Assembly (NCBI GenBank): GCA_041690635.1
Contig: JAWLGZ010000003.1
Location: 434,001 to 498,000 of the forward strand
Direction: 5' to 3'
Length of the DNA stretch: 64,000 nucleotides
Origin: JAWLGZ01 sp041690635
Lineage (GTDB): Bacteria > Pseudomonadota > Gammaproteobacteria > Thiohalomonadales > Thiohalomonadaceae
Shown here: piece after piece, positions 1 to 8,296 of the stretch
Layout of the letters: every line of letters starts with the position of its first letter
Numbering within the stretch: the stretch's first letter is position 1
Program-made: the position numbers and the translations under genes
Notes under the pieces: model-generated
What the model saw: only the letters and a program-made list of their open reading frames with translations
Databases searched by the model: none
Told to the model about the DNA's origin: nothing

Positions 1-334
1 GGATAAGCACAGCCTTGAACTTGCGTCCCGTTCTCAGGCACCGCATGTCCCCGAGCAGGTGTTCAACCCCCGGATTCAGCCGCTTGGAATGGGCGAGCAT
101 CGGTTCCGAGATGTCTGCTGCAGTCGCCTTGAAATCGGCGGTCAGATGCGACAGGTTGTGACCACCGCCGACGCCGAGTTCGAGTATCTCGTGTCGGCCG
201 GGACCCAGCAGTTCGCGCAGCGTGTCCCGCCAATGCGCCGCCTCCTCCGCGTACTCCTCAGGCGGGCTCATGAGGGGCCACAGGTAGGCCAGTTCACCAT
301 AGAGTCTGTTCAGCGGAATGGTGCTCGCATCCAT
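1..334 (-). CDS. SAM-dependent methyltransferase, class I (3' part beyond window edge)
   Basis: The ATG is at 332-334 and the frame stays open leftward to base 1, so only the first 111 codons are visible. Residues about 44-52 carry the glycine-rich SAM-binding motif I (ILELGVGGG), followed by an acidic residue at the end of the next strand and a later LLGDMR stretch, as expected of a Rossmann-fold methyltransferase. The substrate cannot be told from this part. It is divergent from the histidine kinase to the right. Confidence 0.75.
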   Translation of the reverse strand, partial: MDASTIPLNRLYGELAYLWPLMSPPEEYAEEAAHWRDTLRELLGPGRHEILELGVGGGHNLSHLTADFKATAADISEPMLAHSKRLNPGVEHLLGDMRCLRTGRKFKAVLI

Positions 335-673
335 ATTCGGCTCCTTGGGGGAGAGCATGCAGGGGTCAGCTGTCCGAGTGGTTCCCTGGGCCCGCCTCTG
401 GAGGTTCGCCGCGTATAAGCACTGCACGGGCGTTTCGTGCCCAATGTGCCGCTGGATCGGAGGCGAGGCGCTCATCATGCGTGTCGCTATCCATAGCATA
501 GAGCGGTGCACTCGGAGGCCTCGAGCGGGGGAATTCCGTGGCGGGCGTCACTCGTATTCGTGCCCAATCACGCCGCCCGGCCTGCCGGTGTTTAGGACTG
601 CGGGGAGTGAACGGCCCTTTCGCACGGGTACCTTGTGCGGCATTATCCAACCACCAAGCTTGGAAACGCCGGA
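335..673. other. Intergenic region between divergent genes, no gene seen
   Basis: About 340 bases separate the divergent methyltransferase and histidine kinase starts. I see open frames without recognisable protein similarity and no hairpin or repeat of note. It presumably carries both promoters. If the kinase starts at the upstream GTG (635), the region ends there. Confidence 0.5.
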
Positions 674-3600
674 ATGCCACGCGATAACCCCCGCCCATTT
701 GCGGATATTTTTCACAACGAGACCACCGCCTGGGTGGTGCTTGCGGTCTCCCTCGTCATCACCTTCCTGGCCGCCTACATCACCCGTGAGTACATCGAGC
801 GTCGGGCGGAAGAGCGTTTTGCGTTCGAGGTTGCGGACGCGCGTGAACGCATTGCCAAGCGCATGGTGGAGTATGAACAGGTGTTGCGCGGCGGCGTTGC
901 GCTGTTCGAAACCCTGGACGGGGAGGTCACGCGCGAACAGTGGCGGCGCTATATCGAGGCGCTGCAAATCGACCGCTTTTTCCCCGGTATCCAGGGGGTC
1001 GGTTATGCCCGGATGCTGCCCCCGGATGACCTGCCGGCACATATCGAGGCGCGTTGGGCGGAAGGGTTTCCCGATTACGCAGTCACGCCGGCAGGCGAGC
1101 GGGCGATCTACAGCGCCATCACCTTTCTCGAGCCGTTCGATGCGCGTAACCGGCGCGCCTTCGGCTATGACATGTTTTCCGAGCCGGTGCGCCGTGCCGC
1201 CATGGAACAGGCGCGGGACACCGGCCTCCCTGCCGTCTCCGGGCGGGTGACGCTGATGCAGGAGACCGGCGAGGATGTTCAGGCCGGTTTTCTCATGTAC
1301 CTGCCGGCCTACCGTCCGGGACTTCCGACCGGCTCGGTTGCAGAGCGGCGCGCGGCCCTGCACGGTTTTGTTTACAGCCCCTTCCGTACCAGAGACCTGA
1401 TGCGGGGGATTCTGGGCAGCGAGAAACCGGCCCTGGCGTTCGAACTGTTCGACAGCGACCTGCCGCTCGAGGATGGCAATCGCCTGTACAGCTCCGACCC
1501 GGCACTGGAACGCCCGACCGGACGGCCGCGGGGGGCCTATCGAACCACCACCACCATCGAGTTGCCCGGCCGTACCTGGACCGCCCGGTTCCGCAGTCGT
1601 CCCTCCTTCGATCACTCCGTCGAGAGCAGCCAGCCCCTGATGATCGCACTGGGGGGCGTGACGGTGGACCTCCTCCTGTTTGCCATCATCTGGTCGCTTG
1701 CGGGGGAGCGGAAACGGGTGCAGCAAAAGGCCGAGGGGATGACCGCCGAGCTGCGTTCCGGCTCGCTCCTGCTGCAGGAACGTGAAAACCGCCTGGCGTT
1801 TGGTGAGGAGATGGCGGGGCTGGGTAGCTGGCGCTGGGATGCGGCAACCGGGAGCCGCTGGTGGTCAGATGGATTCTATCGTCTGCTCGGGGTCGAGCCG
1901 CGGGCGTTTGAACCCTCCGCTGAACGGTTGCGACGCTTCCTGCCGCCGGCGGCGCAGAGACAGGTGGAGCAGGCGATAGAGCAGGTGTTCCGCACCGGTG
2001 AACAGGTGGTTCTCGAACACCTCATCCTGCGTGCCGACGGTGAAGAGCGAATCCTTCACGTACGCTACAGCCCCATTCAGGATCAGGGTGGCTGCGTGAC
2101 CGGTTACGTGGGTACGGCGCTCGACATCACCGAGCGCAAGCGCACCGAGAGCGCCCTGGCGGCCGAACACGCGCTGCTGCAATCGATCATCGACACCATT
2201 CCCGATCTGGTGGTGCTCAAGGATGCCGGACTGGTCTACCGCACCGTCAATGCCGCCTTTTTGCGATTCGTCGGCAAACCGCGGGAGGCGATTATCGGCA
2301 AGAGCGATTTTTCGCTGTTCTCCGAGGCCGAGGCGGAACAGTACCGCAGCGACGACCGGCAGATCCTCGTCACCGGGCAGCCGCTGACGCTGGTCGAACG
2401 GGTGACGGGCGCCGACGGGCAGCGCTGGTTCCAGGTGGCGAAGGTGCCGTTGCGGGATGCGGAGGGGGACGTTCGCGGCGTGCTGATGTCGGTGCGGGAC
2501 ATCTCGGCTCTCAAGATCGCCGAGGAGGACCTGCGGCGCAAGCATGCGGAGCTGGCGGCGGTGTTCGCCACCGACCATGTGCTGATCGCGGTGATGGATC
2601 GCGAGTTCCGCTTCCTGCAGGTCAATGCCGCCTATGCGGCGTCGGCCGGATACGAGGCCCATGCACTGATCGGAAAGCGGCATTTCGACCTCTTCCCCCA
2701 TGCCGAAAACGAGGCCATCTTCCGCGAGGTCGTCGAGACTGGCCGGACCTTCAGTACCCATGCCAGGCCGTTCGAACCACCCCATACCCCGGGGGCCATC
2801 CACTATTGGGACTGGACGCTCTCACCGCTGCACGGCGCAGATGGTGCGGTCGAAGGGGTCACCCTGACGCTCATCGACGCCACAGAGCGGGAGCACAGCC
2901 GGCTGGCGGCCGAAGAGGCGTGGCGCGCCGCCCAGGCGGAGCTGGAGCAGCGGGTCTGGGAGCGGACACGGGATCTGGAGATCGCCTATCGGGAGCTGGA
3001 AACCTTCTCCTACTCGGTTTCGCACGACCTGCGCGGCCCGTTGCGGGCGATCGACGGCTTTACGCAGATTCTGGCGGAGGACTATGGCGAACAGCTCGAC
3101 GCGAACGGTCGGAGTTACATTGCACGGGTGCACAATGCCACCTTGCGCATGGCCGCGCTCATTGACGGGCTGCTCAATCTCTCGCGGCTTTGCCGCAGTG
3201 AATTGAAGCCTGCCCGGGTGGACTTGAGCAGATGCGCCGGAGAGATCATTCGGCTACTGCGCACCGGCGAACCGGATCGTGGTGTGGCGGTTGCGATCGA
3301 ACCGGGACTGACGACGGTCGGCGACCCGATCCTGCTGCGCGTCGTCCTGCAAAACCTGATCGAGAACGCGTGGAAGTTCACTGCACGGCGCACGGATGCC
3401 GCGATCACCTTGGGACGGACGAGCGAGGAGGGTCGTGAACTCTTTTTTGTTCAGGATAACGGCATCGGCTTCGACATCCAGTACGCCCAAAAATTGTTCA
3501 AACCTTTCGAGCGCCTGCATACCGACGATGAGTTTCAGGGTACGGGCATCGGACTGGCGACCGTTCGCCGCATCATCCAGCGACACGGCGGCGAGGTGTG

Positions 3601-3682
3601 GGCGAAAGGGGTTCCCGGTGAGGGGACCACGGTCTACTTCACCCTGCAATCACCGGCGGAGCCGCTCCCCCATTCGACATAG
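674..3682 (+). CDS. CHASE-domain multi-PAS sensor histidine kinase
   Basis: Membrane sensor kinase of about 1002 residues. Order: TM helix (about 20-38), periplasmic CHASE domain (about 60-275) for an extracellular ligand, second TM helix (about 317-338), three PAS domains (about 380-750), a short coiled coil, a HisKA dimerisation domain with phospho-acceptor H784 in the motif SVSHDLRGPL, and a HATPase with N box (NLIENAWKF), G1 (DNGIGF) and G2 (GTGIGLA). There is no receiver domain and no adjacent response regulator, so its partner lies elsewhere. An in-frame GTG at 635 would add 13 residues; I prefer ATG 674 because it leaves a short cytoplasmic tail before the first TM helix. The ligand is unknown. 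Confidence 0.9.
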   Translation: MPRDNPRPFADIFHNETTAWVVLAVSLVITFLAAYITREYIERRAEERFAFEVADARERIAKRMVEYEQVLRGGVALFETLDGEVTREQWRRYIEALQIDRFFPGIQGVGYARMLPPDDLPAHIEARWAEGFPDYAVTPAGERAIYSAITFLEPFDARNRRAFGYDMFSEPVRRAAMEQARDTGLPAVSGRVTLMQETGEDVQAGFLMYLPAYRPGLPTGSVAERRAALHGFVYSPFRTRDLMRGILGSEKPALAFELFDSDLPLEDGNRLYSSDPALERPTGRPRGAYRTTTTIELPGRTWTARFRSRPSFDHSVESSQPLMIALGGVTVDLLLFAIIWSLAGERKRVQQKAEGMTAELRSGSLLLQERENRLAFGEEMAGLGSWRWDAATGSRWWSDGFYRLLGVEPRAFEPSAERLRRFLPPAAQRQVEQAIEQVFRTGEQVVLEHLILRADGEERILHVRYSPIQDQGGCVTGYVGTALDITERKRTESALAAEHALLQSIIDTIPDLVVLKDAGLVYRTVNAAFLRFVGKPREAIIGKSDFSLFSEAEAEQYRSDDRQILVTGQPLTLVERVTGADGQRWFQVAKVPLRDAEGDVRGVLMSVRDISALKIAEEDLRRKHAELAAVFATDHVLIAVMDREFRFLQVNAAYAASAGYEAHALIGKRHFDLFPHAENEAIFREVVETGRTFSTHARPFEPPHTPGAIHYWDWTLSPLHGADGAVEGVTLTLIDATEREHSRLAAEEAWRAAQAELEQRVWERTRDLEIAYRELETFSYSVSHDLRGPLRAIDGFTQILAEDYGEQLDANGRSYIARVHNATLRMAALIDGLLNLSRLCRSELKPARVDLSRCAGEIIRLLRTGEPDRGVAVAIEPGLTTVGDPILLRVVLQNLIENAWKFTARRTDAAITLGRTSEEGRELFFVQDNGIGFDIQYAQKLFKPFERLHTDDEFQGTGIGLATVRRIIQRHGGEVWAKGVPGEGTTVYFTLQSPAEPLPHST

Positions 3683-3709
3683 CCCGGGTAACCGTCGCCT
3701 GCTGCGCGG

Positions 3710-4345
3710 CTATGGTTCCGCGGCAAGCGGTTCACCCGCACCCGGTCGGCAGACCAGAAGCTTGACGATGTCGCGGTAGAGATTCCGCTCCTCTTCGATC
3801 ACCAGGCCGGCCCGCTGGATGTTGCCGACCGTATCGCGGTTGATGTTGGGACCGAACAGGCGTGCGATGGGGTTGAGCTGATCGAACAGTGCACCGAGCC
3901 GGGGTGTACCCGGCCTTACATGCTCCAGCAGCAGAATCTGGCCGCCCGGGCGCACCACGCGCCCGAGTTCGCGCAGACCGCGAACGGGATCGGCCACCGA
4001 GCAGAACAGAAAGGTGGCGAGGGCGGTGTCGAAGCGATCGTCCGGAAACCCGAGCTGCTCCACATCCATCACCGCCCGGTGCACGCGGCATCGGCACTGC
4101 TGCGCGCGGGAGCGTTCGAGCATTCGCGGACTCAGGTCGATGCCGAACAGCTCGATTCCGGAGGGATAGGCAGGTAGGTTCTTGCCGGTCCCGATCCCGG
4201 CCTCCAGCACCAGAGGCCCGGCGACGCGGGCCACCAGTTCCCGCCGCCAGGCCGCACTTGCCATCCGCTCCATCGGCCACTCGAACAGGTCATAGATCGG
4301 TGCCAGCCGGTCATAGCGGCGACGAACGCGCTCTCTGTCCTCCAT
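3710..4345 (-). CDS. Class I SAM-dependent methyltransferase (methyltransferase type 11)
   Basis: A 211-residue soluble methyltransferase. The N-terminus RRRYDRLAPIYDLFEW resembles the UbiE/phosphatidylethanolamine methyltransferase group. Motif I is LEAGIGTGKN (about 46-55), followed by the acidic GIDLSPRML strand and the post-motif LLLEHVRPG. The length fits small lipid or quinone methyltransferases. It lies 53 bases downstream of ubiK on the same strand, so a role near ubiquinone or membrane lipid metabolism is attractive but unproven. It converges on the histidine kinase gene. Confidence 0.8.
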   Translation of the reverse strand: MEDRERVRRRYDRLAPIYDLFEWPMERMASAAWRRELVARVAGPLVLEAGIGTGKNLPAYPSGIELFGIDLSPRMLERSRAQQCRCRVHRAVMDVEQLGFPDDRFDTALATFLFCSVADPVRGLRELGRVVRPGGQILLLEHVRPGTPRLGALFDQLNPIARLFGPNINRDTVGNIQRAGLVIEEERNLYRDIVKLLVCRPGAGEPLAAEP

Positions 4346-4398
4346 TACCGCACCCCCTTTCCATCGGCTGGCGGGGCCGCCTGCAGGGCCGCTTCGGA

Positions 4399-4671
4399 TC
4401 AGTTGTCCTTGCTGCCGGGGGCCGCTCCCGATTCCAGCCGCGCCTCCAGCTCCGCCACCCGGCGCTCCAGATCCGCGAGCTTGGCACGGGTGCGGCCCAG
4501 CACTGCACTCTGCACTTCAAACTCTTCCCGTGTCACCAGATCCAGCCGTTCGAAGGTGCCCTGCAGTACCACCCGAAAATTCTTTTCCAGATCCCGCTGC
4601 AGTTCTCGTGCGCCGCTCGGCAGCGCCTCCGCCAACCGGCGGCTCAACTCATCAACAAAGCTTCTGTCCAT
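4399..4671 (-). CDS. ubiK: Ubiquinone biosynthesis accessory factor UbiK (YqiC/BMFP family)
   Basis: A 90-residue protein with the typical order: a short amphipathic N-terminal half (DELSRRLAEALPSG, LEKNFRVVLQGTFERLDLV) and a C-terminal coiled coil (RTRAKLADLERRVAELEARL). This family trimerises, associates with membranes and helps the aerobic Ubi complex together with UbiJ. Length and motifs match well. It is first of a possible two-gene unit with the methyltransferase at 3710-4345 and divergent from the nitrogen-regulated porin operon. Confidence 0.9.
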   Translation of the reverse strand: MDRSFVDELSRRLAEALPSGARELQRDLEKNFRVVLQGTFERLDLVTREEFEVQSAVLGRTRAKLADLERRVAELEARLESGAAPGSKDN

Positions 4672-4828
4672 TGACCACCCCTTAATTTCACTGCTGAACA
4701 GTGTACGTCATTCGCCCGCCCCAAAAGGGTGCGCTGCGGACCTCCGGCCCGATCAACTTGGTGCGACCGACCCAAGGCAAGTTCTGTGAAATAGACGCAA
4801 CTTACCGAAAATTACGAAGAAAACGTCG

Positions 4829-4846
4829 TTGGCACAGCCGATGCAC
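4829..4846 (+). promoter_or_regulatory. Putative sigma-54 promoter of the porin-glnK-amtB operon
   Basis: The sequence TTGGCACAGCCGATGCAC has the GG (4831-4832) and GC (4843-4844) dinucleotides separated by exactly 10 bases, as in -24/-12 promoters, with the conserved TTGGCAC block. It lies 55 bases before the porin ATG. glnK-amtB operons are classic NtrC/RpoN targets, so the context agrees. I did not identify a clear pair of NtrC sites upstream. Confidence 0.75.
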
Positions 4847-4900
4847 TTACCTCTTGGCAAAGCTCACCACCACAAACACTAAAGCAGCGAGGAATTCGAG

Positions 4901-5584
4901 ATGGGCAAGAGCGTGAAACTTCTTTCACTCGGCGCGGTGTTGGCGGCGTCCACACTGGGGAGCGCCCCGGCCGCTGCCGAGTTCAGCGGTAACATCGGCG
5001 TCGTCAGTAACTACATCTGGCGCGGCGTGACGCAAACCGGCGATGACGCAGCCATTCAGGGTGGCCTCGACTTCGCGCACGACTCGGGATTCTACGCCGG
5101 TACCTGGGCCTCCAGTCTCGGCGGCGGGTCCAGTCAGTATGAACTTGATCTCTATCTCGGCTACGGCGGTGAGGCGGGAGCGTTCAGCTACGACCTCGGC
5201 CTCATCCGCTACATGTATCCGGTCGGTGACGTGGACTCCGACTTCACCGAGCTCTACGGCAGCGTCGGTTTCGGTCCGGTCACTGCACTGGTGGCCTACA
5301 CGGTGGACAAAGAGGGCAATCCGCCGAACGAGAACGACATCTATTACAGCCTCGGCGCGGAGTTCCCGCTCCGGGACGACCTTACCGTCGGCGTCACCGC
5401 GGGCCGCTACAACTTCGATGACCCCGCCGCTGAAGACTACACCCACTACGGCGCGAGCCTGACCAAGAGCACCGAGAGCTTCGGTGATTTCACCTTCGCC
5501 CTGGAGAAGAACAACATCAAAGATGGCAGTGACATCGATGATGCCCGTGTGTGGGTCGGCTGGACGATGGCGTTTGATCTGTAA
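4901..5584 (+). CDS. TorF-family putative porin (TIGR02001/Gcw_chp type)
   Basis: A 227-residue outer-membrane barrel protein. A signal peptide ends near residue 26 (SAPAAAEF). It is followed by the family signature SGNIGVVSNYIWRGVTQT and alternating aromatic/glycine beta strands (FYAGTWASSLGG, YELDLYLGYGGE) up to a C-terminal strand ending in hydrophobic WTMAFDL. Members are often encoded just before P-II and Amt genes, as here, and are thought to let small solutes, perhaps ammonium, cross the outer membrane. The substrate is inference. The first gene after the sigma-54 promoter. Confidence 0.85.
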   Translation: MGKSVKLLSLGAVLAASTLGSAPAAAEFSGNIGVVSNYIWRGVTQTGDDAAIQGGLDFAHDSGFYAGTWASSLGGGSSQYELDLYLGYGGEAGAFSYDLGLIRYMYPVGDVDSDFTELYGSVGFGPVTALVAYTVDKEGNPPNENDIYYSLGAEFPLRDDLTVGVTAGRYNFDDPAAEDYTHYGASLTKSTESFGDFTFALEKNNIKDGSDIDDARVWVGWTMAFDL

Positions 5585-5646
5585 AGAGGTGCCCCAACCC
5601 GGGATCCGTCCCCCCGGGCGGATCCCTTCTCTAAGGAGGAGCAGCA

Positions 5647-5985
5647 ATGAAACTGATAACCGCAATCATCAAGCCGTTCAAGCTCGATGACGTGCGTGAG
5701 GCCCTGTCGGAGATCGGCGTGCAGGGCATCACGGTCACGGAGGTCAAGGGCTTCGGTCGGCAGAAGGGCCACACCGAGCTCTATCGCGGCGCGGAGTATG
5801 TGGTCGACTTTCTGCCCAAGGTAAAGGTCGAGGCCGCGGTGGTGGCCGACCTGGTGGACCAGGTGATCGAATCGATCAGCAAGGCCGCCAACACCGGGAA
5901 GATCGGCGACGGCAAGATCTTCGTCTTCGACCTTGAACAGTCGGTCCGCATCCGCACCGGTGAAACCGGTCCGGACGCCCTGTAA
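5647..5985 (+). CDS. glnK: Nitrogen regulatory protein P-II (GlnK/GlnB)
   Basis: A 112-residue trimeric signal protein reporting 2-oxoglutarate, ATP and ADP. The T loop contains uridylylation site Y51 in LYRGAEY; the B loop is seen at TGKIGDGKIFVF. Length is canonical. Strong Shine-Dalgarno AAGGAGG eight bases before the ATG. It lies 11 bases upstream of amtB, which makes the GlnK paralogue (direct inhibitor of Amt) more likely than GlnB. Confidence 0.95.
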   Translation: MKLITAIIKPFKLDDVREALSEIGVQGITVTEVKGFGRQKGHTELYRGAEYVVDFLPKVKVEAAVVADLVDQVIESISKAANTGKIGDGKIFVFDLEQSVRIRTGETGPDAL

Positions 5986-5996
5986 GGAGGTGTGAG

Positions 5997-7241
5997 ATGG
6001 AGCAGGTAATCGAAGTAGCCTACGCGCTGGACACGTTTTACTTCTTGATGTCCGGTGCGCTGGTCATGTGGATGGCGGCCGGTTTTTCCATGCTCGAAGC
6101 GGGCATGGTGCGGGCCAAGAACACCGCCGAGATTCTCACCAAGAACATTGCCCTCTACGCCATCGCCTCCATCATGTACATGATTGTCGGTTACAACATC
6201 ATGTACGGCGACGGTATCAGTTCAGTGATCCCCGGCCTGAGCTTCTTCCTCGGTGAGGACAACGCGGCGGAAGCGGTGCTGGCGGGCGGCGAGGATGCGC
6301 CGTACTACTCGAACATGGCCGACTTCTTTTTCCAGGTCGTGTTCGTCGCCACGGCGATGTCCATCGTTTCCGGTGCCGTCGCCGAGCGCATGAAGCTGTG
6401 GGCGTTTCTCGCCTTCGCGGTGGTCATGACCGGCTTCATCTATCCGGTGCAGGGCTTCTGGAAGTGGGGCGGCGGTTTCCTCGACGAGCTGGGCTTCCTG
6501 GACTTCGCCGGTTCCGGTGTGGTGCACATGACCGGCGCCGCTGCGGCGCTCGCGGGTGTGCTTCTGCTCGGCGCGCGCAAGGGCAAGTACGGACCCAACG
6601 GTGAGATCAACGCCATTCCCGGCGCCAACCTGCCGCTGGCCACCCTCGGCACCTTCATCCTCTGGCTCGGCTGGTTCGGCTTCAACGGCGGCTCCGAGCT
6701 GAAGATCTCCGACGTGGGCGAGGCCAATGCGGTCGCCATGGTGTTCGTCAACACCAACATGGCGGCGGCCGGCGGTGTGGTGGCGGCGCTCATCACCGCG
6801 CGCATGCTGTTCGGCAAGGCCGACCTCACCATGGCACTGAACGGCGCCCTGGCGGGCCTCGTGGCCATCACCGCAGAACCGCTCACCCCGAGCGCCCTGT
6901 CGGCGACCATGATCGGCGCGGTCGGCGGCATGCTGGTGGTGTTCTCCATCATCACTCTGGACAAGATGAAGATCGACGACCCGGTCGGTGCCGTCTCGGT
7001 CCACGGCGTGGTGGGCATATGGGGCCTGCTGGCAGTGCCGCTGACCAACAGCGACGCCACCCTCACCGCCCAGTTGATTGGCATCGCCACCATCTTCGCC
7101 TGGGTCTTCATCGCCTCCCTGGTGGTATGGGGCATCCTGAAGACGGTGATGGGTCTGAGGGTCACCGAAGAGGATGAGTACAACGGCGTGGATCTCAGCG
7201 AGTGCGGCCTGGAGGCCTACCCCGAGTTCACCGCGCGATAA
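5997..7241 (+). CDS. amtB: Ammonium transporter Amt
   Basis: A 414-residue inner-membrane channel-like transporter with eleven predicted TM helices. Conserved features include the GAGVVHM-like stretch (here GSGVVHMTGAAAALAG) with the first pore histidine, GWFGFNGGS, and VSVHGVVGIWG with the second pore histidine. No clear cleaved signal peptide. It follows glnK with an SD at TAAGGAGG and ends 28 bases before a strong terminator, closing the nitrogen operon. Confidence 0.95.
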   Translation: MEQVIEVAYALDTFYFLMSGALVMWMAAGFSMLEAGMVRAKNTAEILTKNIALYAIASIMYMIVGYNIMYGDGISSVIPGLSFFLGEDNAAEAVLAGGEDAPYYSNMADFFFQVVFVATAMSIVSGAVAERMKLWAFLAFAVVMTGFIYPVQGFWKWGGGFLDELGFLDFAGSGVVHMTGAAAALAGVLLLGARKGKYGPNGEINAIPGANLPLATLGTFILWLGWFGFNGGSELKISDVGEANAVAMVFVNTNMAAAGGVVAALITARMLFGKADLTMALNGALAGLVAITAEPLTPSALSATMIGAVGGMLVVFSIITLDKMKIDDPVGAVSVHGVVGIWGLLAVPLTNSDATLTAQLIGIATIFAWVFIASLVVWGILKTVMGLRVTEEDEYNGVDLSECGLEAYPEFTAR

Positions 7242-7269
7242 AAAGAACGCAACCCCCTGCGTAACCTTC

Positions 7270-7296
7270 AGGGCGCCCTTCGGGGCGCCCTTTTTT
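7270..7296 (+). terminator. Rho-independent terminator after amtB
   Basis: A perfect 9-bp GC-rich stem (7270-7278 with 7283-7291) closed by a TTCG tetraloop and followed by a run of six T. It ends the porin-glnK-amtB operon. Confidence 0.95.
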
Positions 7297-7322
7297 GTAA
7301 AACGGCGGCCGAGTATCAGATC

Positions 7323-7377
7323 AGATCCCCTCATCCTGTCCTTCTCCCTCAGGGAGAAGGACAGGATGAGGGGATCT
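7323..7377. repeat. Perfect 27-bp inverted repeat (GATCCCCTCATC family)
   Basis: Left arm 7323-7349 and right arm 7351-7377 are exact reverse complements separated by one base. The arms contain GATCCCCTCATCCTGTCC. Related sequence recurs inside metH (33344-33382), at 51745-51794 and at 55125-55163. It lies between the amtB terminator and the convergent CDGSH gene. Confidence 0.9.
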
Positions 7378-7386
7378 CAAATCAAA

Positions 7387-7620
7387 CTACTTCTTGTGCG
7401 TGCCGTCGCAGTATGGCGGCGTCTGGCTCCTGCGGCAGCCGCACAGCCACACCTTGCCCGGCTCGGCCAGGGTGATCTTGCGGGGGACGAAGGAGGTGCC
7501 GCCGTGGGAGCCGTCGCAGAAGGGTTGGGAGGCGCTGCGGCCGCAGGTGCAGTACCAGTAGTCGCCCGCCTCCAGCTCCAGGGCATAGGGACCGTTCTTG
7601 GTGGCAATCGCTTCGGACAT
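7387..7620 (-). CDS. CDGSH iron-sulfur domain protein with two cluster motifs
   Basis: A 77-residue protein with two CDGSH-type motifs: C24/C26/C35/H39 (CTCGRSASQPFCDGSH) and C60/C62/C71/H75 (CGCRRSQTPPYCDGTH). Each three-Cys one-His set holds a redox-active [2Fe-2S] cluster in this family. The start at 7620 was chosen because both motifs fit in the usual short length; a longer frame to 7824 overlaps the divergent ABC gene and has no similarity. No TM anchor, so probably soluble. Confidence 0.88.
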   Translation of the reverse strand: MSEAIATKNGPYALELEAGDYWYCTCGRSASQPFCDGSHGGTSFVPRKITLAEPGKVWLCGCRRSQTPPYCDGTHKK

Positions 7621-7693
7621 GAATGCATCTCCGGTTTCCAAGGCGGTTGAAGCTACGATACATTCAATCCTCCCGCAACCCGATTCCGGACCC

Positions 7694-8296
7694 ATGCCTG
7701 TACTTCGACTGGAAGCGCTCGCCAACCGCGTTGTCGGCCCGGTCGATCTGATCATCGGTCCGGGCGAGTGCGTCTGCCTCTCTGGCCCGTCCGGGAGCGG
7801 CAAAACACTGCTGCTGCGCGCCATCGCCGATCTCGATCCTCACACCGGACGGGTGTTTCTCGACAGCCAGGCCGCGGATGCGGTCTGCCCGGCCGACTGG
7901 CGGCGGCGGGTGGGGCTGCTGCCCGCCGAAAGCCAGTGGTGGCATGACCGCATCGGCGATCACTTCGGTGCCACGGATGAAGAGCGGCTGGCGCTGCTCG
8001 GCTTCGAACCGTCGGTGATGAGTTGGCAGGTCGCCCGCACTTCCACCGGCGAGCGTCAGCGGCTGGCGTTGCTGCGGCTGCTGGCGAACAGGCCGCAGAC
8101 GTTATTGCTCGACGAGCCCACGGCGAGTCTGGATCCGGCGGCGACCGGCGCGGTGGAGGCGCTGATCGAACGGGAGCGGTCGGAGCGACAGGTCCCGGTG
8201 CTCTGGGTGAGTCACGACCCGGGCCAGATCGCCCGCGTGGCTGATCGTCACTTCCGCATCCACGAGGGTGCGCTGGCGGAGGTACCGATCCGGTGA
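7694..8296 (+). CDS. fetA: ABC transporter ATP-binding protein, FetA (YbbL)-like
   Basis: A 200-residue single ATPase domain: Walker A GPSGSGKT (about 33-40), signature ARTSTGERQRLAL (S-x-G-E-R variant), Walker B LLLDEPT and the switch histidine in VSHD. ATG 7694 was preferred to an upstream frame start at 7598 because family homology begins at MPVLRL. It overlaps the FetB-like permease by 4 bases (GTGA). Together the pair matches the E. coli FetAB iron exporter linked to oxidative-stress resistance. Confidence 0.85.
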   Translation: MPVLRLEALANRVVGPVDLIIGPGECVCLSGPSGSGKTLLLRAIADLDPHTGRVFLDSQAADAVCPADWRRRVGLLPAESQWWHDRIGDHFGATDEERLALLGFEPSVMSWQVARTSTGERQRLALLRLLANRPQTLLLDEPTASLDPAATGAVEALIERERSERQVPVLWVSHDPGQIARVADRHFRIHEGALAEVPIR

